The position numbers and the translations under genes are program-made. This document shows, piece after piece, positions 5,002 through 5,084 of a stretch of 5,084 nucleotides of DNA. The DNA lies in the NCBI GenBank assembly GCA_023459755.1, contig JAEWSS010000266.1, positions 1 to 5,084 of the forward strand, in the 5' to 3' direction. The notes under the pieces were generated by a model, which made no database searches, was not told where the DNA came from, and saw nothing but the letters and a program-made list of their open reading frames with translations. Positions within the stretch are counted from its first letter, which is position 1. Every line of letters begins with the position of its first letter. Source of the stretch: Verrucomicrobiota bacterium (GTDB lineage: Bacteria; Verrucomicrobiota; Lentisphaeria; Victivallales; Victivallaceae).

Positions 5002-5084
5002 TTATTTATCGTAAAGATAAATGCTGAAACGCGCCGCGGCGGATCGCCCGTCGAAGCGCCGGACGCCCAGAAAACGGAGAATGT
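5002..5084 (-). CDS. C-terminal end of a probable minus-strand gene (5' part outside window)
   Basis: Reading the minus strand from the window edge, one frame gives a naturally composed C-terminus containing FLGVRRFDG and ending ARFSIYLYDK before a TAA at 5002-5004. Most of its codons end in G or C until the AT-rich final part. The other minus frames and the plus-strand frame here are either Arg/Pro-rich like typical shadows or lack this codon bias. The piece is only 26 residues and I do not recognise the family. If real, the gene is convergent with the radical SAM gene, with 71 nt between the stops. Confidence 0.4.
   Translation of the reverse strand, partial: ILRFLGVRRFDGRSAAARFSIYLYDK
5004..5022. 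repeat. Perfect 7-bp inverted repeat ATTTATC-N5-GATAAAT
   Basis: The arms at 5004-5010 and 5016-5022 are exactly complementary around a GTAAA spacer. The element overlaps the last codons and stop of the candidate minus-strand gene. It is followed on that strand by A-rich rather than T-rich sequence, so it is a poor intrinsic terminator; on the plus strand it has no T-run either. It could be a protein-binding site. Confidence 0.3.

Noticed and set aside
5021..5084. Plus-strand ATG with an open frame to the window end
   Set aside because: About half of its 21 residues are Lys or Arg and the binding site is weak. The opposite strand gives a more natural protein end, so it is probably a shadow, though only the sequence beyond the window can settle this.
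1..5084. CRISPR arrays, tRNA or rRNA genes, insertion sequences, attachment sites
   Set aside because: No regularly spaced repeats, no tRNA-like cloverleaf or CCA end, no transposase motifs and no terminal inverted repeats with target duplications were seen on either strand.

Overview
The window is a GC-rich bacterial stretch. Coding regions favour codons ending in G or C, and two AT-rich gaps separate them. Its clearest content is a minus-strand operon, larB-larC-larE (about 3042 down to 327). This is the complete known biosynthetic set for the nickel-pincer nucleotide (NPN) cofactor of lactate racemase and other LarA-family enzymes. The nicotinate-derived cofactor, an [Fe-S]-type LarE and a neighbouring radical SAM gene suggest an anaerobic or facultative bacterium. 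Codon and composition style would fit a GC-rich Gram-negative anaerobe such as a member of the PVC group, but the sequence alone does not prove this.

Layout: (1) Positions 1-283, plus strand: the 3' end of an unrecognised gene, convergent with larE. (2) 284-326: a short convergent gap with no convincing terminator. (3) 327-1178 larE, 1139-2362 larC and 2365-3042 (or 3078) larB, all minus strand and transcribed larB to larC to larE. larB and larC are 2 nt apart; larC and larE overlap. (4) About 3043-3325: an AT-rich divergent control region with candidate promoters in both directions, a palindrome and a small hairpin. (5) 3326-4930, plus strand: a 534-residue B12-binding-type radical SAM protein of unknown substrate. 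(6) 4931-5084: an AT-rich gap followed by what looks most like the 3' end of a minus-strand gene running in from beyond the window, plus a tiny ORF with a very good ribosome binding site.

How the genes work together: LarB carboxylates the pyridinium ring of nicotinic acid adenine dinucleotide and releases AMP. LarE converts the two carboxylates to thiocarboxylates. LarC inserts nickel using CTP. No larA (the enzyme that uses the cofactor), larD or nickel transporter gene lies in the window, so the product must serve an apo-enzyme encoded elsewhere. The divergent radical SAM gene shares the control region with the lar operon, but nothing in its sequence ties it directly to NPN.
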